Notes: generated by a model from the sequence alone, not told the origin. A stretch of DNA of 29,526 nucleotides from an uncultured Lentisphaeria bacterium (GCA_937888615.1 CALABZ010000302.1:1-29526), one strand, 5' to 3'. Positions 8,580-16,661 are shown, numbered from the stretch's first letter. Translations and numbers: made by a program.

Positions 8580-8614
8580 TTTTTTGTCTCCTTTAGGTTT
8601 AATAATTTGTTCAT
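8576..8614 (-). CDS. Possible 12-codon upstream ORF
   Basis: ATG at 8614 is preceded by AAGGAAG at good spacing and encodes MNKLLNLKETKK. Its TGA overlaps the pseudopilin ATG (ATGA), and its own 3' end contains the pseudopilin's ribosome binding site. It could be a coupling leader, or chance in an A+T-rich gap. Confidence 0.25.
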   Translation of the reverse strand: MNKLLNLKETKK

Positions 8615-8658
8615 TTTCACTTCCTTATTGCATATTAAAATATATCTTGAACTCCTTT

Positions 8659-9750
8659 TCAAGATTCTCTAACTATCAATTGAGGTTTTACTGTTATCTG
8701 TAAATTGCGAGAATTGTTATTTATGGATTCATTCAGAGCCTTGACCATTTCCTCGACATTTATGTCGATTGAAGACAGGGTTGGATGAAAAATTTCTGTC
8801 CAATCAGTATTAAATAGTCCAACTATAAAAATATCTTTACCGATTTGCAAATCTTTGTTATTTGCGACGTCATATATTATTTTTGCTCGACTGTCTCCTA
8901 AAATAAAAAAACCACATTGGGGAACTATTTGAGTAGCGACAAGAGCCAAGTTTTCATCTGTTATTTGTTGAGAAATATTTAAAATCCTTATGTCATCCGT
9001 ATTTTTCCCCATAACTTTCAGAGTTTTTTTAAACCCTTCAAATATCTGCATATCATAATGCGGGAATGAACAACCATAAAATTTAATTTTATCTTCAGGC
9101 ATAAGTTCAAAAGAGGCAAATACAAACTTTTTACAACCTTTATTTAATAAGTGTTGAGCAGCAAGTTCTCCAACTTTATAAGCGTCAAAAACAATTCGGT
9201 TTATACCTGGAATTATATTTTGACCTTGATACAATGCAATAAAATTGATTTGTCCAAAGCATTTATGTATCTGTTCCAACTCCCGATACGGAAACCAGCG
9301 TTGTCCGTAACATACGAGAACATCAAGTCTTTTATCTTCAATTTTACGTAATGCAATTTTTCTCTCTTTCGCAGTGGAACTGGAGGTCAATAATGTCAAT
9401 GGCAGAAACTCCAAAATGTTTTCGGTCTGTTCCTGATGAAAGGAAAGAAGTTTAACAATTTTTGATAAGATGTGGGCATTCGGATCAAAAAAGATACCAA
9501 TTCTTTTAGGCTTAGTTACTTGTTTTTTGATAAAAGTTCCAAGTGGTCGCTCTCTATATAGGTAATTATCGTTTACCAGCGCAGTTATTATACGATTAAT
9601 TGTCGTACGGCTGACTCCAAACTTTTTACATAATTCCAGTTCTGGAGGAATTTTTAAATTGGCAGATTGTGTTGATATATAATCGACCAGCATTTTACGA
9701 ATCTGATCATTAATCTTTGTCTTTGTGTCTCTATCTACTTCATGTAGCAT
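8659..9750 (-). CDS. GntR-family transcriptional regulator with LacI-type sensor domain
   Basis: 363 aa. Residues 1-75 form a GntR winged helix (IPPELELCKKFGVSRTTINRIITALVNDNYLYRERPLGTFI). Residues about 85-360 match a periplasmic-binding-protein-like sensor domain as in LacI/GalR (GELAAQHLLNKGCKKFVFAS, FILGDSRAK, TLSSIDINVEEM). Members of this hybrid class bind sugars or related small molecules in the cytoplasm and usually repress a neighbouring catabolic operon. It is the first gene of the - strand group, 79 bases before the pseudopilin, and the promoter region carries an operator-like repeat, so it probably regulates itself and the DUF4838 genes. It is strikingly A+T-rich compared with genes right of 11.4 kb, consistent with transfer. 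The ligand is unknown. Confidence 0.88.
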   Translation of the reverse strand: MLHEVDRDTKTKINDQIRKMLVDYISTQSANLKIPPELELCKKFGVSRTTINRIITALVNDNYLYRERPLGTFIKKQVTKPKRIGIFFDPNAHILSKIVKLLSFHQEQTENILEFLPLTLLTSSSTAKERKIALRKIEDKRLDVLVCYGQRWFPYRELEQIHKCFGQINFIALYQGQNIIPGINRIVFDAYKVGELAAQHLLNKGCKKFVFASFELMPEDKIKFYGCSFPHYDMQIFEGFKKTLKVMGKNTDDIRILNISQQITDENLALVATQIVPQCGFFILGDSRAKIIYDVANNKDLQIGKDIFIVGLFNTDWTEIFHPTLSSIDINVEEMVKALNESINNNSRNLQITVKPQLIVRES

Positions 9751-9772
9751 TATAAAAATCCAACTTTATTTT

Positions 9773-9786
9773 ATTGTGTATACAAT
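9773..9786. promoter_or_regulatory. Candidate operator for the 8659-9750 regulator
   Basis: ATTGTGTATACAAT, an imperfect inverted repeat around the palindrome TGTATACA, lies just downstream of the -10 box and 23 bases before the regulator's ATG. Its position would block transcription start, as expected of an autoregulated GntR-type repressor. Confidence 0.45.
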
Positions 9787-9787
9787 T

Positions 9788-9815
9788 AATATAGTGATAA
9801 TATTCTTTTTGTCAA
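9788..9815 (-). promoter_or_regulatory. Sigma70-type promoter of the DUF4838 operon
   Basis: On the - strand: TTGACA (9815-9810), 16-base spacer, TATATT (9793-9788). Transcription would start about 30 bases before the regulator's ATG. Confidence 0.6.
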
Positions 9816-9861
9816 TATAAATATTAATAATACAGCAAAAAAATATCTTTTTATCCTAAAC

Positions 9862-9884
9862 TAGAGTTCTTCTCCGGTTTGAAC
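9862..9884. repeat. Possible left end of the ISL3-type element
   Basis: TAGAGTTCTTCTCCGGTTTG here resembles TAGGGTTCTCCCACGTTTGG at 11030-11052 in the same orientation. A GGGTTCT-like start would fit an ISL3 terminus, about 105 bases before the transposase ATG. The match is imperfect. Confidence 0.3.
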
Positions 9885-9987
9885 CACGATTCGCCTCAAA
9901 ATCGGCTTTGAAAATCTGAATAGATGGAAAAATGTCGACATTTGCCTTATAGTTTTTGTCTCTCAAAACGAAAACCAAGGAGGCAAA

Positions 9988-10787
9988 ATGTCGACCACAT
10001 TACTTCAAAGTACACAGAAAATTCGCGGATTTCAACATAAGAGATTCGAATATTGCAAAGAAAAATTGATTTGGATCATCAAACGCAAAGAATTTCACTG
10101 TCCGCGATGCGGTTCGCTGAAAGTTCGAACGGAATGTGTTCGTATTCGCGATATCCAGGGGCTGCCGATGGGACGGCATCCGGTCTATTTCAGAATCAAA
10201 ATCCATCGATTGTATTGCCCGGTCTGCCACCGCCGCAACTTTGAACACCTGCATTTCCTATCTTCCGCCAACGCTCGAATCACCAAAGCGTTGGAACAGC
10301 AAATCATCAAAGAACGCCATGAAATGAGCATTCGTTCCATCGCGATGAAATATCATTTGCGCTGGGAGTTGGTCAAGGAAATAGAAAAGCATTTTCTGGG
10401 ACGAAAGCACGCCCATGTTTCAGCGGCGCATGTCAGAAAGATCGGCATTGATGAAATTCACATCGGCAGGAATTCCGACCGAACATTCCGCTTTCTGACG
10501 ATTGTTCGTGACCTGCAAAGCGGAGCGGTGATTCATGTCGGAAACGGATATGGAATATCAGGACGCGGACAGTCTTCTGATTCTCAGGAACATGCGGACG
10601 CACTTCAAAAAATTGATCGACGCCTATATGCTGAAGGAAGGATTGAGAAGCATTTATGCAACCGCATCCAATGCCCTCGAAGCAAGAGCGGCATTTCGCC
10701 GTTGGGTCTCCCCTGGCTGCGGCAACAGGAAGCAGAGAGCTGATCGCCATGGCAAAGACGATCCGCGAGAAACGTGTACCACCCTGA
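9988..10787 (+). pseudogene. ISL3-family transposase, internally deleted and frameshifted
   Basis: The 5' part is intact: AAGGAGG six bases before the ATG, an N-terminal zinc-finger segment of ISL3 type (FHCPRCGSLKVR ... YCPVCHRRNF), a helix-turn-helix, and the first catalytic block KIGIDEIHIG ... LTIVRDLQSGAVIHVGNGYG. After about residue 190 homology jumps straight to the C-terminal part of ISL3 transposases, in a second frame (LRNMRTHFKKLIDAYMLKEGLRSIY, from about 10570) and then a third (SRELIAMAKTIREKR, stop at 10785-10787). The middle of the protein, with the second catalytic Asp, is missing, so the gene is dead. It lies between the DUF4838 operon and tRNA-Ser. Confidence 0.85.
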
Positions 10788-10848
10788 CGAAAAACGGCAA
10801 AAAAGCCGGTTTTTCAATGGCTTTAAAATCAGGGAATTACAAAGGAAA

Positions 10849-10938
<90 letters not shown>

Positions 10939-11102
10939 GTTTTTGCTCAATTCATGGTTTCGAATGGTCCTATAAAATAACCTCTTTTTCGCTTTCATCA
11001 AGTTGAATTTTAATTTTTTTCGCTAAAAATAGGGTTCTCCCACGTTTGGAGCTCAAAAACACCTCCACTCCGCAGGAAAATTAAATTATTTCACGGAAAA
11101 AT

Positions 11103-11131
11103 TTGACAAATCTTCTTTATCATTATATATT
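11103..11131 (+). promoter_or_regulatory. Sigma70-type promoter for leuA leader
   Basis: TTGACA (11103-11108), 17-base spacer, TATATT (11126-11131). Transcription would start near 11138, about 28 bases before the leader ORF and about 310 bases before leuA. Confidence 0.65.
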
Positions 11132-11165
11132 ATACCATATCATTTAACTAAAGATTGTGCGAAAT

Positions 11166-11285
11166 ATGGATTGCAGAAAAAATAATTGCAGCTTTTTCAA
11201 TGGTTCCGGAATCGTTCCGGCATCGCGCATTCCTATTTCCACCATCTCCCTCCTTCTGCGACTTACTTGCGCCGGCCAGGCATGA
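11166..11285 (+). CDS. Candidate leucine leader peptide upstream of leuA
   Basis: This is a 39-codon ORF just downstream of the likely transcription start. Its C-terminal half holds ISTISLLLRL (Ile and Leu codons in close succession, about 11238-11264) and it ends at TGA 11283-11285, four bases before a terminator-like hairpin. This is the layout of leader peptides that control leu/ilv operons by ribosome stalling. Weak points: no clear Shine-Dalgarno sequence, and the peptide is longer than classical leaders. It might be chance. Confidence 0.4.
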   Translation: MDCRKNNCSFFNGSGIVPASRIPISTISLLLRLTCAGQA

Positions 11286-11288
11286 GTA

Positions 11289-11310
11289 AAGACGCAACGC
11301 GTTTTCTTTT
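11289..11310 (+). terminator. Candidate attenuator hairpin in leuA leader
   Basis: AAGACGC (11289-11295), loop AAC, GCGTTTT (11299-11305; one G-T pair), then CTTTT. Further on, CGCCGGCC (11270-11277) can pair with GGCCGGTG (11329-11336), and the latter region can instead pair with CCGGCGGC (11357-11364), so alternative structures are possible. Confidence 0.4.
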
Positions 11311-11449
11311 CGAATTCGATCTCAGCCCGGCCGGTGTATTGACGCCCTGATTCTGTCCGGCGGCTTCCGTTCGTCTTTTCGTATTCCGACACGGTACAGA
11401 AAATCATGCCTTGATGATCAAACCATACACTTGTACCGGAGAAAAGAAA

Positions 11450-13132
11450 ATGAACTGTTATCCGAAATATCGTGCCCCTGAAGTCGTCGAAATCGAAAAC
11501 CGCGTCTGGCCCACCCGCCGGATCACCAAAGCTCCCGTCATGGTGCCGGTGGACCTGCGCGACGGCAACCAGGCATTCGTCAACCCCATGAATGTCGAAA
11601 CCAAAATCCATTATTTTCAAACGCTGTGTGAAATCGGGTTCAAGGAAATCGAAGTGGCCTATCCCGCCGCGTCCTCCGAAGAATTCGAATTCGTCCGCCG
11701 CCTGATCACCGGAAACATGATCCCGGACGACGTGCGGATTGTCGTTTTCACCGCCGCCCGCAAAGACTTGATCGACAGGACAATGGCCTCGATCGAAGGC
11801 GTAAAGCAGGCGATGGTCCATTGTTATATCGCGGCCAGCGAACTGCACCGCGAGTTTGTTTTCGGCAAAAGCCATGAAGAACTGATCCACATCGCCGCCG
11901 ATGGCACCCGGATGATCGCCGACGCGATCGAAGCGCGGGGAATGCGCGGAGCCGTCAATTATGAATTCTCGCCGGAGGAGTTTTCCGACAGCGACATTGA
12001 TTTCATCGTTGAACTGTGCGAGGCGGTGCGCGCCGAATGGCGTCCACGCGGCAAGGGCGATTTCATCCTGAACCTGCCCTCCACCGTGGAACGCCGCGCC
12101 CCCAATGAGTACGCCGACAAAATCGAGTATTTCTGCCGCAAATACAGCGGCATGGCCGATACCGTCATCAGCGTCCACACCCACAACGACCAGGGATGCG
12201 GCATCGCCGCCGCCGAACTGGCGGTGCTGGCCGGGGCCGAACGGGTCGAAGGGACGTTGGCCGGGCATGGCGAACGCACCGGCAACATGGACCTGATCAC
12301 ATTCGCGCTGAACCTGAAGTCACGGGGCGTCGAAACCGGGCTGGATTTCTCGCGCCTGCCCGAAATCGCGGCGTTCATCGAGGAAGTTTCCGAGATCAAA
12401 ATCAGCCCGCGCGCGCCGTATACCGGCGAACTGGTATTTACAGCGTTCTCCGGCACACATCAGGACGCTATCCGCAAAGGAATGGCGCGGCGGCAGGAAA
12501 TCAACGACCGTTTCCAGCAGGGTTGGAAAATGCCGTATCTGCATCTGGACCCGGCCGACGTCGGACGAAGTTACGAGGGATTGATCAGAATCAACAGTCA
12601 ATCCGGCAAGGGCGGCATCGCTTACATTCTGGAGAGCGTATACGGCATTCAGGTACCGAAAGCCATGCAGCCCGTCGTCGCCCGCGCGGTACAGGAGGAG
12701 GCGGAAGCCACCGGCAAAGAGGTGACTCCAGCAGAGGTCTATCGGATTTTCATGGAAAAGATCGTCGATCCGGCGGACTGCCGGTTCGAACTGGGTGATT
12801 TCAAAACGCACCGTCCGGCCTCGGACAACGGCAAAACGACCGGCGTCGAGCTGGAAATCCGGGTTCATGGCGAATCCCGCCATATCAGCGGGACCGGCGG
12901 CGGTCCGATCGAAGCGGCGGTAAACGCATTTCGTCAATGCCCCGGCATCCCGGAAGTTCGGGTGGAGGAATATCACGAACACGCGCTGGGAAGCGGGGCG
13001 AACGCCCGCGCCATCGCGTTCATCGGCGCACAGGTCGCCGGGAGGAACGTTTACGGCACGGGCATCGACGAAAGCATCAACGTGGCGGCGATACGCGCTC
13101 TGGTCAATGCGTTGAACCACGCCCGGAACTGA
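11450..13132 (+). CDS. leuA: 2-isopropylmalate synthase
   Basis: 560 aa from the ATG at 11450, chosen because GGAGA lies eight bases upstream; the frame extends back to 11411 but those codons look like leader. The enzyme condenses acetyl-CoA with 2-oxoisovalerate, the first committed step of leucine synthesis, in the cytoplasm. The catalytic TIM barrel starts with the metal/substrate motif DLRDGNQ (35-41), contains HTHNDQGCG with the metal-binding His pair (243, 245) and GTLAGHGERTGNMD (268-281). The last 130 residues are the LeuA allosteric/dimerisation domain. Length and sequence fit the ~560-aa class of LeuA known from actinobacteria and others. The long leader suggests control by attenuation. 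The gene ends at the base before the stop of the convergent aminotransferase. Confidence 0.93.
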   Translation: MNCYPKYRAPEVVEIENRVWPTRRITKAPVMVPVDLRDGNQAFVNPMNVETKIHYFQTLCEIGFKEIEVAYPAASSEEFEFVRRLITGNMIPDDVRIVVFTAARKDLIDRTMASIEGVKQAMVHCYIAASELHREFVFGKSHEELIHIAADGTRMIADAIEARGMRGAVNYEFSPEEFSDSDIDFIVELCEAVRAEWRPRGKGDFILNLPSTVERRAPNEYADKIEYFCRKYSGMADTVISVHTHNDQGCGIAAAELAVLAGAERVEGTLAGHGERTGNMDLITFALNLKSRGVETGLDFSRLPEIAAFIEEVSEIKISPRAPYTGELVFTAFSGTHQDAIRKGMARRQEINDRFQQGWKMPYLHLDPADVGRSYEGLIRINSQSGKGGIAYILESVYGIQVPKAMQPVVARAVQEEAEATGKEVTPAEVYRIFMEKIVDPADCRFELGDFKTHRPASDNGKTTGVELEIRVHGESRHISGTGGGPIEAAVNAFRQCPGIPEVRVEEYHEHALGSGANARAIAFIGAQVAGRNVYGTGIDESINVAAIRALVNALNHARN

Positions 13133-14320
13133 TTACAGGGAACGCACAACCCTGGCAAACCCCTCCGCCGATTTCTCGATACTGCTCATTGGAACGCAGA
13201 ACGCCAGCCGGAAGTAACCCGGGGTGCCAAAGCCCCGGCCCGGCACGGCCAGTATGCGTTCCTTGAGCAGGGTGTTGACGAACTCAGCGTCGTCGGGAAT
13301 CGGCGACTGCGGGAAGAAGTACAACGCGCCCTTCGGCATGTTGTAACGAATACCGGCGTGGTCGAGGACTTTGGCCATGGCGTCGCGGCGTTCACGGTAA
13401 AGCCGCAGGTCCACCTGTTCATCAATCATACAGGTCAGGAGTTTCTGGGCGATGGCCGGGGCGTTGACGAAACCGAGGATGCGGTTGGTCATGATGACCC
13501 CGTTGATCAGTTCCATGGGGTCCGGCATGGCCGGACACACGGCCAGATAGCCGATGCGGGCGCCCGCCAGCGACAGCGTTTTGGAGTACGAACCGACAAT
13601 CACGGTGTATTCGTAGATGTCGAACAGCGACGGAATTTCGACGCCGTCGAAGTTCAGCGCCCGATACGGTTCGTCGGAAATCAGGTACAGCACCTTGCCG
13701 GTTTTTCGCATATGGCGGCGCATGACATCAGCCAATGCTTCGAGTTCGGCGCGGGTATAAATCTGCCCGGTCGGGTTGTTGGGGGAGTTGATCAGAATGG
13801 CTTTGGTCCGCGGGGTCAGCGCCTGTTCGATGGCTTCGACGTCGAGCTCGAACGTGAAATCCCTGCTCTGGACCGGCTTCAGGACGCCGCCGAAATTGCC
13901 CGCATAAAAACGGTATTCCATGAAGTACGGCGCGGGACAGACGACTTCGTCGCCGGACTCCAGCACGGCGCGGAAAAGCACATTGATCGCGCCCGCCGCC
14001 CCGGTGGTCACCACCACGTGGGAGAGTGGCACGTCAACCCCCTGTTCGCGGGTCAGGCTGCCCGCGATGGCGCCGCGGGTTTCGGGATAGCCGGCGTTCG
14101 GCATGTAGCCGAGGGCAAAAGGTTCGTTGGCGGTTTCGGCGACTTTGCAGAGACCGGCGGCGGCCCCGGCGGGCGGCGGAGCATCGGGATTGCCGAGGCT
14201 GAAATCGTAGACGTTATCGGCTCCGTATTGTTTTTTCAGTTCGATGCCGACCTCGAACATTTTGCGGATGAACGACGCGCCGCCCATCGCTTCGCGGATG
14301 TTGTTTGAAACCAGTTGCAT
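13133..14320 (-). CDS. Pyridoxal-phosphate aminotransferase, class I/II
   Basis: 395 aa, the usual length of fold-type I aspartate-aminotransferase-like enzymes. Visible features: FALGYMPNAGYPETR near the N-terminus, SPNNPTG (179-185) with the PLP-contacting Asn, SDEPYR (215-220) with the Asp that binds the pyridine nitrogen, the Schiff-base Lys at about 247 in SYSKTLSLAGARIGY, and a C-terminal GYFRLAF with the carboxylate-binding Arg. The substrate cannot be read from the sequence. Its position tail to tail with leuA invites a branched-chain role, but it is cotranscribed in direction with a GntR/LacI regulator (46-base gap), so it may instead belong to that regulator's pathway. The stop codon is immediately next to the leuA stop, leaving no room for a terminator. 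Confidence 0.9.
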   Translation of the reverse strand: MQLVSNNIREAMGGASFIRKMFEVGIELKKQYGADNVYDFSLGNPDAPPPAGAAAGLCKVAETANEPFALGYMPNAGYPETRGAIAGSLTREQGVDVPLSHVVVTTGAAGAINVLFRAVLESGDEVVCPAPYFMEYRFYAGNFGGVLKPVQSRDFTFELDVEAIEQALTPRTKAILINSPNNPTGQIYTRAELEALADVMRRHMRKTGKVLYLISDEPYRALNFDGVEIPSLFDIYEYTVIVGSYSKTLSLAGARIGYLAVCPAMPDPMELINGVIMTNRILGFVNAPAIAQKLLTCMIDEQVDLRLYRERRDAMAKVLDHAGIRYNMPKGALYFFPQSPIPDDAEFVNTLLKERILAVPGRGFGTPGYFRLAFCVPMSSIEKSAEGFARVVRSL

Positions 14321-14366
14321 AAAAGAATCTCCTTCGTATGTATTTGTATGTTATTTGTTTATCGTT

Positions 14367-15431
14367 TTATTCCTGACTGCGTTTTTTCAGCAGGACGGGG
14401 CTGGTCGAGCCCCGGACTTGCAACGTAGTGGTGATGGTGATTTCCGGCGGGGTCTTGCGCCCGGCCATCTGCATGCGGAGCAGATTCCACACCGCCAATG
14501 CGATCTGCGAGGTCTGCTGGCTGACGCTGGTCAGTTCAAGATCCTCGGCCACCGCGGTATTGCCGAAGCCGGTGACGGCGCAATCGTCCGGCACTTTGAC
14601 CGCAAGCTGGGCCAAGGCACGGATCACTCCAGCGGCGATGGTGTCGTTGCCGCAGGTGACGGCGGTCGGCGGTTCCGGCAGGACGAAAAGCTCCTGCGCC
14701 GCGTAAAATCCCCACTGCCGGGTGGGTTCCTTGCGTTTCAAATATTCCGGTGGTGGCTCGATCCCGGCGCGGCGCATGGTGTCGAGATACCCCTGGGCGC
14801 GCAGTTCCGAGGTGCGCTCGTGCATACTGCCGATATGGGCGATGCGGCGATGCCCCTGATTCAACAGATGCTGGGTGGCCTTGGCACTGCCGGCATAGTC
14901 GTCCGAAACCACATACGGAATCGGCACGCCCGGCAGGAAAATGTCGAAAAAGATCACCGGAAAGGGCAACTGCCGGTAAAGCGCCTGACAATCGCTGTTC
15001 GGCACGGCGATCAGGGCGGCGACCTCCTGTTCCATGCAGAAACGCAGGAACTCCTCTTCCCGGCGACGATTGCCGCCGGTCAGATGCACGATCGGGTGGA
15101 GGTCGGCTCCGTTAAGCCGCTCACTGAGCTCGGCGAGGATGTTGTAAAAAAATACTTCGTGGTCGGGGAACAGGAATCCGACCAGATTTTTGCCTTTGCC
15201 GCTGTAAGGACGCGAACCGACGAAGTTGCCGCGGCTCGGAACTTTGTAGATCAGTTTTTCCTGTTCAAGCAGGCGCAGGGCCTTGCGGAGCGTCAGGTGA
15301 TTGACACCGAAATGCGCGGAGAGCGCGCGCTCGGAAGGGAGAGGGCTTCCCGCCTTCCGTTTTTCGTCGTGAATCATGCGGCGGATGTCCTCCGCCAGCG
15401 CGATGTATTTTTCCGGTTTGCCGCGATTCAT
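14367..15431 (-). CDS. GntR-family regulator with LacI-type sensor domain
   Basis: 354 aa. The N-terminal 75 residues are a GntR winged helix (SPLPSERALSAHFGVNHLTLRKALRLLEQEKLIYKVPSRGNFVG). Residues about 80-345 are a Peripla_BP_3/LacI-like sensor domain (VVSDDYAGSAKATQHLLNQGHRRIAHIG, AVTCGNDTIAAGVIRAL, LTSVSQQTSQIALAVWNLL). It most likely binds a sugar or sugar derivative. It sits 15 bases after the secreted helical protein gene, probably in one transcript, and faces the 16.7-21.6 kb operon across a region with palindromic sites at 16567-16588 and 16612-16627, which are the likely operators. Confidence 0.92.
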   Translation of the reverse strand: MNRGKPEKYIALAEDIRRMIHDEKRKAGSPLPSERALSAHFGVNHLTLRKALRLLEQEKLIYKVPSRGNFVGSRPYSGKGKNLVGFLFPDHEVFFYNILAELSERLNGADLHPIVHLTGGNRRREEEFLRFCMEQEVAALIAVPNSDCQALYRQLPFPVIFFDIFLPGVPIPYVVSDDYAGSAKATQHLLNQGHRRIAHIGSMHERTSELRAQGYLDTMRRAGIEPPPEYLKRKEPTRQWGFYAAQELFVLPEPPTAVTCGNDTIAAGVIRALAQLAVKVPDDCAVTGFGNTAVAEDLELTSVSQQTSQIALAVWNLLRMQMAGRKTPPEITITTTLQVRGSTSPVLLKKRSQE

Positions 15432-15446
15432 AAATTCATGTTGCGC

Positions 15447-16457
15447 TTATGGTTGAATTTGCTTCTCCGCGTCGCGGATGAATGACTTTATATTGGATTT
15501 CAGCGGATCGGTCTTGATTTCGGCGGCCTTCAATTGTTTGATGACGCTTTTGACCTCGTCCATGCGCTTCATTTGCAACAACGCCTGTCCTTTGCGCAAC
15601 AGGTATATGGCCTGAGTCGTTTTGTCCTGATTTCCGGGAAGCGCCAACTGCTGTTCAATCATCGGCAGCGCTTCGGCACTGCGATCCAGTTTCAAGAGGG
15701 CGTCGATCCGCATGTCGGAGATATGGTGCTGAAGCTTGGCCCCCGGCTGTTCATCGCCGGGTTTTATGGACAGGATATCGAGGATTTTCCGGGCCTTGTC
15801 CGGGGTCATGTTGCGGGTATACCGATCCGCGGCGCCGATCAGGGCATAGTAAGCGACGAACGGGGAAATTTTTTGATCCTTCAGGAAAATTTGAAAATAA
15901 CGCCAGGCCAGGTCCGCGGGATCGACGGCGTTTGCCTTTCGCGCTTTCAGCGACTTGATCTCTTCCTGAACGGCTTTCAAATCGACATCATATTTTTCCT
16001 GCGTGATTTCTTCAAAGGCCAGACTCCCTTTCAGGTTGTTTATTTTTCCTTCGGCAAAAGCGATTTCGCGGTCCAGTTTTTCCGGCGAGTCCTCGGCCTG
16101 CCGGGCGGCCAGGATCAGAATAGCGGTGTGGTAGAGTTCGAATTTTGCTTGCGGCGTCTGCAGTTTTGCCGCCAGTAGCGGCAGCAGTTGATCCGGGTAG
16201 ATGCCGGAAACCAGGAGCCGATTTTTCAGCATCTCCTGAAAGGCGCGGTTGCTGTACCACATGATCGGGGGTTTTGTTTTCATATTGTCATAGGAATAAC
16301 TGCGATCGATCAAGGCAAGGGCTTCGTCGAGTTTATTCTCGCGGCAAAGGGTCAAAAACTCACTGCGGAGCGCTTTCCGTTCCTCCCGGCCGAGTTCGGC
16401 CGAACAGAGCGTGAGGGACATGGACAGCGTCAGCAAGGCGGCAAAAATAATTTTCAT
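15447..16457 (-). CDS. Secreted helical (TPR-like) protein of unknown function
   Basis: 336 aa from the ATG at 16457, preferred over an ATG 8 codons upstream because GGAGAA lies 6 bases before it. Signal peptide MKIIFAALLTLSMSLTLCSA. The mature protein is almost entirely helical with repeated Leu/Ala patterns: ENKLDEALALIDRSYSYDN near residue 40, and LDRSAEALPMIEQQLALPG ... AIYLLRKGQALLQMKRMDEVKSVI near the C-terminus resemble degenerate tetratricopeptide repeats. A coiled-coil stretch is likely around 130-175 (EIAFAEGKINNLKG ... KAVQEEIKSLKARKA). It is first in the - strand group with the regulator and aminotransferase. A scaffold or binding role in the periplasm is inferred. Confidence 0.8.
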   Translation of the reverse strand: MKIIFAALLTLSMSLTLCSAELGREERKALRSEFLTLCRENKLDEALALIDRSYSYDNMKTKPPIMWYSNRAFQEMLKNRLLVSGIYPDQLLPLLAAKLQTPQAKFELYHTAILILAARQAEDSPEKLDREIAFAEGKINNLKGSLAFEEITQEKYDVDLKAVQEEIKSLKARKANAVDPADLAWRYFQIFLKDQKISPFVAYYALIGAADRYTRNMTPDKARKILDILSIKPGDEQPGAKLQHHISDMRIDALLKLDRSAEALPMIEQQLALPGNQDKTTQAIYLLRKGQALLQMKRMDEVKSVIKQLKAAEIKTDPLKSNIKSFIRDAEKQIQP

Positions 16458-16490
16458 GACGGATTCTCCGGTATTCGACATTATTCGGAT

Positions 16491-16519
16491 ACTATACTTT
16501 TATTCTTTGAATTTGACAA
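16491..16519 (-). promoter_or_regulatory. Sigma70-type promoter of the 16457-13133 gene group
   Basis: On the - strand: TTGTCA (16519-16514), 17-base spacer, TATAGT (16496-16491), about 34 bases before the ATG at 16457. Confidence 0.5.
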
Positions 16520-16566
16520 TACCCGAATGAAAAGATTTTTCGGCTTTGTCCGGAATCGGCAGAAAT

Positions 16567-16588
16567 ATAAACATATCGATATGTTTAT
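16567..16588. promoter_or_regulatory. Perfect 22-bp palindrome, candidate operator
   Basis: ATAAACATATC followed immediately by its exact reverse complement, in the divergent intergenic region between two gene groups, one of which encodes a GntR/LacI regulator. The size and perfect dyad fit an operator of a dimeric winged-helix repressor. Confidence 0.65.
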
Positions 16589-16611
16589 TTAATTAATCAT
16601 TGAGCTTGTTT

Positions 16612-16627
16612 ATAAACATATCGATAT
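16612..16627. promoter_or_regulatory. Second, partial copy of the operator
   Basis: ATAAACATATCGATAT repeats the left 16 bases of the 22-bp palindrome; the last part of the right arm has diverged to AATAAT and overlaps a TATAAT. The centres of the two sites are 45 bp apart, compatible with cooperative binding or looping. Confidence 0.55.
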
Positions 16628-16661
16628 AATAAAAAAGTATCGAAAAAATTCCATCATGGGA

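Noticed and set aside
11144..12268. 374-codon - strand open frame over the leuA leader and 5' half
   Set aside because: Gly/Asp/Phe/His-rich translation typical of the antisense of a G+C-rich gene; leuA on the + strand has all its motifs.
14321..14366. Possible separate promoter for the aminotransferase gene
   Set aside because: The 46-base gap holds no pair of -35/-10 boxes with sensible spacing; readthrough from the regulator gene is simpler.
14244..15485. 413-codon + strand open frame across the GntR regulator
   Set aside because: Antisense shadow of a clear winged-helix/LacI-sensor gene; low-complexity composition and no domain.
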